Assembly: GCA_024279745.1 (NCBI GenBank)
Contig: JAJRRE010000296.1
Coordinates: 1-6,315, forward strand
Origin: Alphaproteobacteria bacterium
GTDB taxonomy: Bacteria > Pseudomonadota > Alphaproteobacteria > Rhizobiales > Hyphomicrobiaceae
Length of the DNA: 6,315 bases
Direction: 5' to 3'
Positions 1 through 6,278 of this stretch are shown one piece after another; the first letter of the stretch is position 1, and each line of letters begins with the position of its first letter. Below the pieces are notes generated by a model. The model was not told the origin of the DNA. It did not search any database and saw only the letters and a program-made list of their open reading frames with translations. The position numbers were made by a program, and so were the translations under genes.

Positions 1-122
1 TTGGAAAACGCCCATAGCGCGATCAGCAGAAACGGCGTCGTTGGCAGGCCGGGCAGGACGGCACCGGCGATGGCCAGGGCGGTAGTGGTGACACCAATAA
101 TGAGCAGCACAATGCGGGGCAC
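1..122 (-). CDS. YbaN/DUF454 family inner-membrane protein (5' part only, runs off the left edge)
   Basis: The first 40 codons of a leftward gene are present and the rest lies outside the window. The translation opens with a hydrophobic segment (about residues 3-23), followed by the motif LPGLPTTPFLL at 23-33 and then an aromatic W37-A-F39. This arrangement is the hallmark of the DUF454/YbaN family of small inner-membrane proteins, whose E. coli member has LPVLPTTPFILLAAWCF at the same place. The function of the family is not established. I chose the GTG at 122-120 because AAAAGGA lies about 7 bases upstream. An in-frame TTG directly before it is the alternative. It follows the NnrU-family gene by 89 bp on the same strand and may have its own promoter in that gap. 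Family assignment is good despite the short fragment. Confidence 0.82.
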   Translation of the reverse strand, partial: MPRIVLLIIGVTTTALAIAGAVLPGLPTTPFLLIALWAFS

Positions 123-153
123 CAATAATTCCTTTTGCCGTGGAAGGTAGTCA

Positions 154-204
154 CACTTGACTTGCCAGCCCAGACCCGATGACCAAGATCGGGTTGTTCA
201 AGTG
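154..204. repeat. Nested inverted repeat in the NnrU-DUF454 gap
   Basis: An inner perfect 7-bp repeat, ACCCGAT (174-180) and ATCGGGT (188-194), has a 7-base loop. It sits inside an outer perfect 7-bp repeat, CACTTGA (154-160) and TCAAGTG (198-204). No run of T follows on the leftward strand, so it does not look like a standard intrinsic terminator for the NnrU gene. It starts about where a transcript from the promoter-like sequence at 211-240 would begin, so it could be a 5' leader stem-loop or an operator. Confidence 0.5.
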
Positions 205-210
205 GGGGCG

Positions 211-240
211 ATTATAAATGCGCAAGCGGCGCGGCGCCAA
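211..240 (-). promoter_or_regulatory. Candidate sigma-70-type promoter for the DUF454 gene
   Basis: Read leftward there is an exact TATAAT (216-211) overlapping the stop codon of the NnrU gene, with TTGGCG (240-235) 18 bases upstream as a 4-of-6 match to the -35 consensus. Transcription would begin near 204, giving a leader of about 80 bases before the GTG at 122. The exact -10 hexamer is the strong part and the -35 is mediocre. It would let the DUF454 gene be expressed separately from the upstream glycerol genes. Confidence 0.4.
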
Positions 241-901
241 ACAATTGTTCGTGCGTGTATATCAAAAATAGAACATACAGTGCCAGCCCGGCGATGAGTG
301 CGGCGTGAAAGCCCAGTTGCGTCGGCCATGAGCTGCGCCCGCGTGCCAGCGCAGCGCCGGGAATAATGCTGGTGTTCGCCGCCAGCTTCCGCCATTGATC
401 CGCGCCTAAAGACAGTTTCTTTTTTCGTTCAAGCCGCGCCATGCCGGCGAAAGCAAACAGGGCCAGAACGCCAAATAATACAACAGAAACAAGATCGCCA
501 TTTGGCGGAATATGCGCGCCTGCCCATAGGCCGAAGCTCCACAACACCGGATGCCGGGTTAGCGCTATGACGCCGGGTGCGCGCGGATCGAAGGGCCGCC
601 TGGAAAAGGAAATCGACAAGGGGTTGGGCTGTATCAGCGCCGCGCTCAGCAACATGAAAGAAACTGGCATGATGATGATCGGCACAAGAAAAGCCCAGGG
701 TGCGGGCGTCCATAGAGCGACAAAAGGTGCGCGCAGGCTTGCCGCAATCACCCAGCCGAGCATGAGGATTGAAAGGGCCGAATAGGCGATCAGAAATCCG
801 CGCTCACCAAGACGGCGCACGGCAAAGGCGCGGATGGGGGCGCGCGTCGGCACCATATGCGCGGCGACAAACAGAACCAGGGATGCGAAAAATTCGATCA
901 T
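212..901 (-). CDS. NnrU family integral membrane protein
   Basis: This 229-residue polytopic membrane protein has hydrophobic stretches at roughly residues 2-16, 36-55, 66-90, 118-131, 136-154 and 196-216. Family-typical features are the N-terminal H15, the segment LTRHPVLWSFGLWAGAH (114-130) with H117 and H130, the following NGD (134-136), and the basic ERKKK after a helix (158-162). NnrU was named from denitrification gene clusters, and the family is related to the haem-containing 15-cis-zeta-carotene isomerase Z-ISO, so the conserved histidines may bind haem. No nitrite or nitric oxide reductase gene is nearby, so a role in denitrification is not supported here and the activity is unknown. 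The ATG at 901 is preceded by only a modest AAGAG about 6 bases upstream. It starts 53 bp after glpK on the same strand, consistent with co-transcription. Confidence 0.85.
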   Translation of the reverse strand: MIEFFASLVLFVAAHMVPTRAPIRAFAVRRLGERGFLIAYSALSILMLGWVIAASLRAPFVALWTPAPWAFLVPIIIMPVSFMLLSAALIQPNPLSISFSRRPFDPRAPGVIALTRHPVLWSFGLWAGAHIPPNGDLVSVVLFGVLALFAFAGMARLERKKKLSLGADQWRKLAANTSIIPGAALARGRSSWPTQLGFHAALIAGLALYVLFLIYTHEQLFGAAPLAHL

Positions 902-942
902 GTCTAACTCTTGAAGGTCTGCGAAATACCCGCCGCAAACGA

Positions 943-966
943 CGGCTCAGCGGCTCAGCGGCTGAG
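943..966. repeat. Three tandem copies of an 8-bp unit spanning the glpK stop codon
   Basis: On the plus strand the unit CGGCTCAG occurs at 943-950 and 951-958, followed by CGGCTGAG at 959-966. The glpK stop codon (957-955) lies inside the second copy. Because CTCAGC and GCTGAG are complementary, the array can also fold (946-951 with 961-966). It looks like a product of replication slippage; no function is evident. Confidence 0.6.
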
Positions 967-2523
967 TGTGCGCGAGACGGCGTCTTTCCAACCGGCATAG
1001 AGGCGGCGGCGCGTAGGCTCGTCCATATCCGGTTCAAAGCGTTTTTGCAGCGACCAGTTTTTCGCGAACTCGTCCATTGGCGGATAGAAGCCGACTTTCA
1101 TGCCCGCCAGATAAGCAACGCCAAGCGCCGTTGTTTCCAAAACCCTCGGGCGATCGACGGGCGCGTTGAGCATGTCGGCGAGGCGCTGCATGGTCCAGTC
1201 TGATGCCACCATGCCGCCATCCACGCGTAAGACTGTTTGACCCGTTTTCTTCGTACTGCCAACACTGCTGCTAGCATCACTTAAACCGCCTGTGCCGCTG
1301 GCACCGCCGGTACTGCTGGTGCTGCTGGCTTGCCAATCGGCCTGCATGGCTTCCAATAAATCGCGGGTCTGGAAACAAACCGCTTCCAGCGCGGCGCGGG
1401 CCAGCTCTTTGGGGCCAGTGGCGCGGGTGATGCCGAACAGGGCGCCGCGGCACTCGGCATCCCAATAGGGTGCGCCCATGCCGGTGAAGGCGGGGACTAG
1501 ATAAACCTGCTGCTCGGGATCGGCCGCTTCAGCCAGGGGGCCTGTCTGGGCGGCATCATCGATAATACCAAGGCCGTCGCGCAGCCATTGTACTGCGGCG
1601 CCGGCGATAAAGATTGAGCCTTCCAATGCGTAGGTTGGTTTGCCGTCCACCTGATAGGCAATGGTGGTAAGCAGGCGGTTGTTCGATGTGACCGGTGCCG
1701 CGCCGGTGTTCAGTAGTGCAAAACAGCCGGTGCCATAGGTGGACTTCATCATGCCGGGCTGAAAGCAAGCCTGGCCGACGGTCGCCGCCTGCTGGTCGCC
1801 TGCTATCCCGGCAATGGTGATTGGACCGCCGAATAATACCGGATCGGTCTGGCCGAAATCGGCGGCGCTATCCATGACCTGGGGCAGCACCGCGCGCGGA
1901 ACGTTGATCAAGTCCAGCAGCTCATCATGCCACGCGCCTTGATGGATATCATAGAGCATGGTGCGGCTGGCATTGGTGGCGTCTGTGACGTGGCTTTTAC
2001 CGCCGGTCAACCGCCAGCTTAGAAACGTGTCGACAGTACCGAATGCCAGACGCCCGGCAGCGGCGGCTTCGCGGGCGCCGCCGACATGGGACAGGATCCA
2101 GCTTAGCTTGGTGCCGGAGAAATAAGGATCAAGCAGCAGTCCGGTACGGGCGGTAATGTTCGGCTCATGGCCGGCGGCCTTCAGCTGCTGGCAGACATCG
2201 CCAGTGCGCCGGTCCTGCCAGACAATGGCCCGGTGGATGGGTTTGCCGCTGACCCGGTCCCACACAATTGTCGTTTCGCGCTGATTGGTGATGCCGATGG
2301 CGGCGATGTCGGCGGCGCACGATCCGGCTTTGGCGATGGCCTCGCGGCAGGTGGTGAGCGTTGTTTGCCACAGATCTTCGGGCTCATGTTCAACCCAGCC
2401 GGAGCGCGGGAAATGCTGCTCAAATTCGCGTTGTGCAGTTGCGGCGACGCCCATGGCCGCATCAAACAAGATGGCGCGGCTTGATGTGGTTCCCTGGTCG
2501 ATTGCCAGAACATAGTTTGCCAT
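955..2523 (-). CDS. glpK: Glycerol kinase
   Basis: Cytoplasmic FGGY-family kinase that phosphorylates glycerol with ATP to sn-glycerol-3-phosphate, the substrate of the GlpD encoded just upstream. Visible motifs are the N-terminal phosphate-binding DQGTTSSRA (9-17), glycerol-site R82/E83 and Y134, W102-Q-D, the catalytic base D243 in GIAGDQQAA, STYGTGCF (261-268), GAPYWDAECRGALFG (350-364), LRVDGG (432-437) and the C-terminal TTALGVAYLAG (464-474). The length of 522 slightly exceeds the usual 500 or so, because a Ser/Thr/Gly-rich insertion of about 28 residues lies at about 397-431. The position matching E. coli R236, which binds the inhibitor fructose-1,6-bisphosphate, is P234, and the segment matching the E. 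coli EIIA-Glc docking site (498-508) is different. The ATG at 2523 has AAGAAGG about 7 bases upstream. The reading frame is intact through the insertion. Confidence 0.97.
   Translation of the reverse strand: MANYVLAIDQGTTSSRAILFDAAMGVAATAQREFEQHFPRSGWVEHEPEDLWQTTLTTCREAIAKAGSCAADIAAIGITNQRETTIVWDRVSGKPIHRAIVWQDRRTGDVCQQLKAAGHEPNITARTGLLLDPYFSGTKLSWILSHVGGAREAAAAGRLAFGTVDTFLSWRLTGGKSHVTDATNASRTMLYDIHQGAWHDELLDLINVPRAVLPQVMDSAADFGQTDPVLFGGPITIAGIAGDQQAATVGQACFQPGMMKSTYGTGCFALLNTGAAPVTSNNRLLTTIAYQVDGKPTYALEGSIFIAGAAVQWLRDGLGIIDDAAQTGPLAEAADPEQQVYLVPAFTGMGAPYWDAECRGALFGITRATGPKELARAALEAVCFQTRDLLEAMQADWQASSTSSTGGASGTGGLSDASSSVGSTKKTGQTVLRVDGGMVASDWTMQRLADMLNAPVDRPRVLETTALGVAYLAGMKVGFYPPMDEFAKNWSLQKRFEPDMDEPTRRRLYAGWKDAVSRTLSR
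1231..1335 (-). other. Low-complexity Ser/Thr/Gly-rich insertion within glpK
   Basis: Residues 397-431 separate the conserved LLEAMQAD from LRVDGG. In E. coli GlpK only 7 residues occupy this place, against 35 here. The extra segment is nearly all Ser, Thr, Gly and Ala for its first 20 or so residues (for example SSTSSTGGASGTGG), then becomes charged with a KK. The DNA is built of similar AGC, ACC, GGC and GCC triplets, as expected from expansion of a short repeat. No frameshift is present. Confidence 0.8.
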
Positions 2524-2544
2524 ACGCGCACCTTCTTTCTTCTT

Positions 2545-2578
2545 TGTCCCACCAGCTGCTTTATCTCACCAACTGCTT
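2545..2578. repeat. Imperfect 17-bp tandem duplication in the glpD-glpK gap
   Basis: Read leftward, AAGCAGTTGGTGAGATA (2578-2562) is followed without spacing by AAGCAGCTGGTGGGACA (2561-2545). The copies match at 14 of 17 positions and all three differences are transitions. The array ends about 12 bases before the AAGAAGG ribosome-binding sequence of glpK. The remainder of the 117-bp gap shows no clear terminator or second promoter. Confidence 0.55.
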
Positions 2579-2640
2579 GGGCAAGTATCGACCCGCCGCC
2601 TGTCGCAGTCCAGGTATTGTTGCGCGTTCTCCAGGCTCAG

Positions 2641-4155
2641 TTACGAGGTTGGCTGTAGCATCTCGGCCAGGTGGTCTTGCAACCAGTTTTGCAGCGCGGC
2701 GGCTTGCGGTTTGCTCAGGCGCAGGCCAAGCTTGGACCGGCGCCATAATATATCATCAGCGCTCCTTGCCCACTCATTTTTGACAAGATATTCGACTTCG
2801 GGCTGAAACAACCCGCCGCCGAAATCCACACCCAGATCCGAAGTCTGGAAGACGCCGGCAAATATCGGCGCCGCCAATGTGCCATAAGCGCGAACCAGGC
2901 GGGCGGCGTTGTCCGGCTCCAGCAGCGGGCAGCTTTGGCGAAACTCATGCACCAGCGCGCTGAACCCGGTGACGGGGAAATCACCGCCGGGCAGGGGCGC
3001 GCCGCGTGTCCATTCTCCGCTTTTCTGACGGGGGAGCAAATGTTCCAGCTTGGCCAGCGCTTCTTCGGCGAGATGGCGATAGGTGGTGATCTTGCCGCCA
3101 AAAATGTTAAGCAGCGCCGGGCGGTCTTGCGCTTCGTCCAGCTCCAGCACGAAATCGCGGGTCAGCTCCTGCGCGCTTTCCTCGCCGTCATCAAATAGCG
3201 GCCGAACGCCGGAATAGGTCCAGCTGACATCGTCGGGGCTCACCGGTTTTTTGAAATAGGCAGAGGCGGCAGCGCACAGATAATCGATTTCAATCGGCGA
3301 GATTTTTACGTCCGCCGGATCGTCGTTAAAGTCGACATCAGTGGTGCCGATCAAGGTGAAATCGCGCTCATAGGGGATGGCGAACATGATGCGGTTGTCG
3401 GTGTTCTGGAAAATATAGGCGCGCTCATGGTCGAACAGGCGAGGCACAACAATATGGCTCCCCTTGACCAAGCGCACGTTCGACCGGCTGTTGCGGCGCA
3501 GCTTCTTCTGTGCCACGTCGGAAACCCACGGACCGGCGGCGTTGATCATTATGCCGGCGTCGATGCTATGGGTTTGATTTGTTTTTTTATCGAGCAGTTC
3601 AAGGCGCCAGTGATCTTCTTGACGCTGTGCCGAGACCAGTTTTGTGCGCACCCGAATATCGGCGCCGCGAGCGGCAGCATCCATGGCATTGAGCACAACA
3701 AGACGCGCATCCTCAACCCAGCAATCGGAATATTCAAACGCCTTCACAAAATCATTTTTCAGCGGGCCCCCGGCAGGATCGGTGCGCAGATTAATGGTGC
3801 GAGACGTCGGCAGCAATTTGCGCCCGCCCATATGATCATACAAAAACAGCCCCAGCCGGATGAGGAAGGCCGGGCGCAGACCTTTATGATGGGGCAGAAC
3901 AAAACGCAGCGGCCATATGATATGCGGCGCCATTGCCCATAAAACTTCGCGCTCCTTCAGGGCATGGCGCACCAGACCGAACTCATAATATTCCAGATAG
4001 CGCAGCCCGCCGTGAATGAGCTTGGTGGATGCTGCCGAGGTCCCATTTGCCAAATCATTTTGCTCAACCAGTAGAACTTTCAGCCCGCGCCCTGCCGCAT
4101 CGCGGGCTATGCCGCAGCCGTTCACACCGCCGCCTATTATCGCAATGTCAAACAT
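2641..4155 (-). CDS. glpD: FAD-dependent (aerobic-type) glycerol-3-phosphate dehydrogenase
   Basis: Peripheral inner-membrane flavoenzyme that oxidises sn-glycerol-3-phosphate to dihydroxyacetone phosphate and passes electrons to the quinone pool. It has 504 residues, close to the 501 of E. coli GlpD. The N-terminal Rossmann FAD site GGGVNGCGIARDAAGRGL (8-25) is followed by the acidic E31 that contacts the FAD ribose. Next come the family signature STKLIHGGLRYLE (43-55) with substrate-site R52, NAAGPW (205-210), TTDVDF (271-276), YSGVRPL (314-320) with R318, and GGKITTYR (353-360). A DAO-C-type C-terminal domain covers about 385-500 and contains DILWRRSKLGLRL (468-480). The ATG at 4155 begins exactly at the FAD-binding strand (MFDIAIIGGG) and has CAGGA about 6 bases upstream. 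It is the first gene of the leftward cluster, 117 bp ahead of glpK. No missing residues or breaks are seen. Confidence 0.97.
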   Translation of the reverse strand: MFDIAIIGGGVNGCGIARDAAGRGLKVLLVEQNDLANGTSAASTKLIHGGLRYLEYYEFGLVRHALKEREVLWAMAPHIIWPLRFVLPHHKGLRPAFLIRLGLFLYDHMGGRKLLPTSRTINLRTDPAGGPLKNDFVKAFEYSDCWVEDARLVVLNAMDAAARGADIRVRTKLVSAQRQEDHWRLELLDKKTNQTHSIDAGIMINAAGPWVSDVAQKKLRRNSRSNVRLVKGSHIVVPRLFDHERAYIFQNTDNRIMFAIPYERDFTLIGTTDVDFNDDPADVKISPIEIDYLCAAASAYFKKPVSPDDVSWTYSGVRPLFDDGEESAQELTRDFVLELDEAQDRPALLNIFGGKITTYRHLAEEALAKLEHLLPRQKSGEWTRGAPLPGGDFPVTGFSALVHEFRQSCPLLEPDNAARLVRAYGTLAAPIFAGVFQTSDLGVDFGGGLFQPEVEYLVKNEWARSADDILWRRSKLGLRLSKPQAAALQNWLQDHLAEMLQPTS

Positions 4156-4291
4156 TTGTATCCTGGTCTCATTAAGATATGTCGGCGCTGTTTTGCGCTT
4201 TGTCGCCGTAATAGCCCAAGGCGTGTGGTTCGGCTAGCTATGACTTTGCTCGCTTCTCATTCTTTTTGACATTGATGACAACAGGTGCATC

Positions 4292-4307
4292 GTTGCATAT
4301 ATACAAC
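4292..4307. promoter_or_regulatory. Operator-like palindrome over the glpD promoter candidate
   Basis: GTTGCATATATACAAC is a 16-bp palindrome in which seven of eight base pairs match; only C4296 with A4303 does not. It covers the -10 hexamer of the leftward promoter candidate, the place expected for a repressor site. TTG and CAA arms around an AT core resemble sites of several dimeric repressors, including GntR-type ones. It does not match the E. coli GlpR half-site, so the protein that binds is unknown. Confidence 0.4.
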
Positions 4308-4325
4308 CATAGGGACGTGTGTGAA
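4298..4325 (-). promoter_or_regulatory. Candidate promoter for glpD
   Basis: Leftward TTCACA (4325-4320) matches five of six -35 bases and is followed after 16 bases by TATATA (4303-4298), a four-of-six -10 match. Transcription would begin near 4291 and give a leader of about 135 bases before the glpD ATG. The leader contains complementary segments (CGGCG and CGCCG around 4183-4208) whose role is unclear. It is a consensus match by eye only. Confidence 0.3.
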
Positions 4326-4377
4326 ACATTGATCATCTGTCTGTTTAACCGCTCGGAACTATTCATAACAGATTGAA

Positions 4378-4395
4378 AATAAACATAATAAACAT
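4378..4395. repeat. Perfect 9-bp tandem duplication
   Basis: AATAAACAT occurs twice without spacing (4378-4386 and 4387-4395) directly before the palindrome at 4397-4410. It could be simple slippage in AT-rich DNA or a pair of binding half-sites on one face of the helix. Confidence 0.6.
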
Positions 4396-4396
4396 A

Positions 4397-4410
4397 CTGT
4401 TTCGATACAG
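4397..4410. promoter_or_regulatory. Operator-like palindrome upstream of the efflux gene
   Basis: CTGTTTCGATACAG is a 14-bp palindrome with six of seven pairs matching (T4401 with T4406 is the exception), centred on TCGA. It lies roughly 190 bp before the efflux gene ATG and 240 bp before glpD. Its core is loosely reminiscent of the TGTTCGATA half-site of E. coli GlpR but has different spacing, so assignment to a glycerol regulator is speculative. Confidence 0.35.
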
Positions 4411-4602
4411 GAAAGATTTATCAGGACAATCTTAAGTCTATTTGCACTGCGTATATTTCAACCAATAATTGTAATTCTTGCCCGCTTGTAGGATTAGGTT
4501 GTGGCGAATCACAATACAACCCTCGATAGCAGAATTAAATCGTGCAGCCTGTTTTGCGTGTGCTCGTTCAATTGCAATATTTTAATTTTTGGGAGGGTCA
4601 CG

Positions 4603-6156
4603 ATGAGGGCGTCGGGATGGTTGAGCGGTTCGCTCAAATTTCGCAAGCAGCAAGGCATTGGATTTACGCTAATAGCCGCGGTCACAATGAACGGTCTTGG
4701 CGGATGTGTCAGGCCAATTGCGCTTGGGGAGGATGAAATTGCCGCGCGGGTCGGGTTTGATATGGCCGAGATATACCGCGAACAAGAAACGGTGAGCGGG
4801 CCCATCGGACTTTATCAGGCGGTGGCGCGGGGGCTGAAATATAATCTGGATAAGCGGCTCAAATTAATGGAGCTGGGGCTGGCCAAATCCGGTTTGCGTT
4901 ATACCCAGATCGGCATGTTGCCCAAATTAGCCGCGCAGGCAGGGTGGCGTTCGCGCAATTCTTATCGCGGCTCATCTTCACGTTCGCTGATCACAGGTAA
5001 CCAGTCTTTGGAAGTTTCCACCTCTGAAGATAAAACGGTTCGTTATGCCGATTTGCAGGTGGTCTGGAACATTCTTGATTTTGGACTGACCTATCTGCGC
5101 TCGCGCCAGGAAGCGGACAAAGTTCTGATTGCCGAAGAGCGCCGGATCAAAGTCACGCAGAACTTGATCCTGGACATTCGCGATGCTTATTGGCGGGCGG
5201 TGGCGGCACAGCGCCTCATCCCAAAGATCAACGGATTGATTGGCGAAATGAGCGGCGCGCTATCGCGGTCCCGGGCGCTGGTGCGCTCTGGTGACGGCGA
5301 GCCTGCGGATGAGCTAAATCGGCAACGAGCATTGCTCTCACATAAACGCGACATGCTGGACGTGCGGCGCAAATTGTCGATTGCCAAAGCCGAACTGGCG
5401 GCCTTGATGAATTTGCAACCTGGAACGTCGTACAAAGTTATTGTGTCGCGCAAACATCGCTTCAGGGCACCACGTTTGCGCGGGGAGATTTCTGCTATCG
5501 AGACGGCAGCGCTGACCAATCGACCGGAAATGCGTGAAGAAGACTACAAACATCGCATCAGTGTAACTGAGGTTCATGCCGCCTATGTTCGTTTGCTGCC
5601 AGGCATTGAACTTCGAAGTGGCAACAATTATGACTCCAATTCGTTTTTGCTGAACAGTCAATGGAGCAATCTTGGCGTGCTGCTGACCAAGAATCTAATG
5701 GAACTGGCAACGGCACCGATCGCGATCGACTTTGCTCGCAAGGGCGAAAAGACGGCAGTGGCACGGCGGCGGGCGTTGTCGATGGCAGTGTTGGCACAGG
5801 TTCATATTTCGCTGCATCGCTATGCGCTGGCCAAGGATTTGTTCCAGGTATCGTCGAGCATTTACGGCGTCGATCGCAAGCTGTCACAAATTGCAGCAGA
5901 CGGCGCCGCCACCTCCGGCACATCGGAAGCGGAAGCTCTTGTAGCGCGTTCCCGGCGTCTGGTATCGGCCTTGCGTTACTACACCGCCTTTGCCGATTTA
6001 CAGTCCGCGTTTGGCCGCGTGCTTAACTCAGTCGGCGCCCATCGCTATCCGCAAGGCATCGAAGAGCAGAGCGTGAATGATCTGGCTGGCGAATTACGCG
6101 GCACATTGGATAAATGGGACATTCCGGTGTCGCAATGGAAAGTCGCGATGCGCTGA
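4603..6156 (+). CDS. TolC-family outer-membrane efflux lipoprotein
   Basis: From the chosen start this is a 517-residue member of the outer-membrane factor (TolC/OEP) family, which forms trimeric channel-tunnels joined to inner-membrane pumps by periplasmic adaptors. A basic N-terminus and hydrophobic segment (19-33) lead to the lipobox LGGC with C35, so the mature protein should be lipid-anchored, like OprM or CusC. The two-fold internal repeat of the family is visible: MLPKLAAQAGWRSRN (105-119) before VVWNILDFG (153-161), and VRLLPGIELRSGNN (329-342) in the second half. Long helical stretches cover about 163-270 and 380-480. Two positions, 4501 and 4603, could start it. The ATG at 4603 has the strong GGGAGGG about 5 bases upstream and places the signal peptide correctly; GTG 4501 would add 34 Cys-rich residues before it. 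No adaptor or pump gene is in the window, so the substrate is unknown. Confidence 0.85.
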   Translation: MRASGWLSGSLKFRKQQGIGFTLIAAVTMNGLGGCVRPIALGEDEIAARVGFDMAEIYREQETVSGPIGLYQAVARGLKYNLDKRLKLMELGLAKSGLRYTQIGMLPKLAAQAGWRSRNSYRGSSSRSLITGNQSLEVSTSEDKTVRYADLQVVWNILDFGLTYLRSRQEADKVLIAEERRIKVTQNLILDIRDAYWRAVAAQRLIPKINGLIGEMSGALSRSRALVRSGDGEPADELNRQRALLSHKRDMLDVRRKLSIAKAELAALMNLQPGTSYKVIVSRKHRFRAPRLRGEISAIETAALTNRPEMREEDYKHRISVTEVHAAYVRLLPGIELRSGNNYDSNSFLLNSQWSNLGVLLTKNLMELATAPIAIDFARKGEKTAVARRRALSMAVLAQVHISLHRYALAKDLFQVSSSIYGVDRKLSQIAADGAATSGTSEAEALVARSRRLVSALRYYTAFADLQSAFGRVLNSVGAHRYPQGIEEQSVNDLAGELRGTLDKWDIPVSQWKVAMR

Positions 6157-6278
6157 GCGCCCGTGACACTGCCTGGCTATGCAACCTGTTCCAGTTAAGA
6201 CGAAACTTCTTTGCCAAGGAAATTGAGCAAGTGTTGTCATTAAGGCGCAAGACGCAAAAAGCGGACAGGTGCGATAAG

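Larger units (their letters stand above)
4156..4602. other. Divergent intergenic control region between glpD and the TolC-family gene
   Basis: This stretch of about 450 bp is markedly more AT-rich than the flanking genes and contains no recognisable gene. It holds a glpD promoter candidate overlapped by a palindrome (4292-4325), a 9-bp tandem duplication next to a second palindrome (4378-4410), and an in-frame extension upstream of the efflux gene start (4501-4602). ACATTGAT occurs twice (4269-4276 and 4326-4333), on either side of the first palindrome. For the rightward gene I see -10-like TATATT (4452-4457) and AATAAT (4464-4469), but no convincing -35 partner for either. Confidence 0.6.

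Noticed and set aside
920..966. Intrinsic terminator after glpK
   Set aside because: The repeats can fold, but the stem is short or strained and no T run follows on the leftward strand.
769..1203. Plus-strand open frame of 144 codons across the glpK-NnrU junction
   Set aside because: It is antisense to two well-supported genes, very rich in Arg, and has no family resemblance or ribosome-binding sequence that I can see.
3427..3942. Plus-strand open frame of 171 codons opposite glpD
   Set aside because: It is antisense to the conserved FAD-dehydrogenase frame, has no recognisable motif, and is the kind of open frame that GC-rich coding DNA produces on the other strand.
4266..4271. Exact TTGACA on the plus strand as the -35 of an efflux-gene promoter
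   Set aside because: No acceptable -10 lies 16-18 bases downstream; the nearest TATATA is about 26 bases away.
4270..4340. FNR/NNR-type boxes (TTGAT with ATCAA) near the divergent promoters, suggested by the NnrU gene
   Set aside because: TTGAT occurs twice, but neither copy has an ATCAA partner at the required 4-base spacing.
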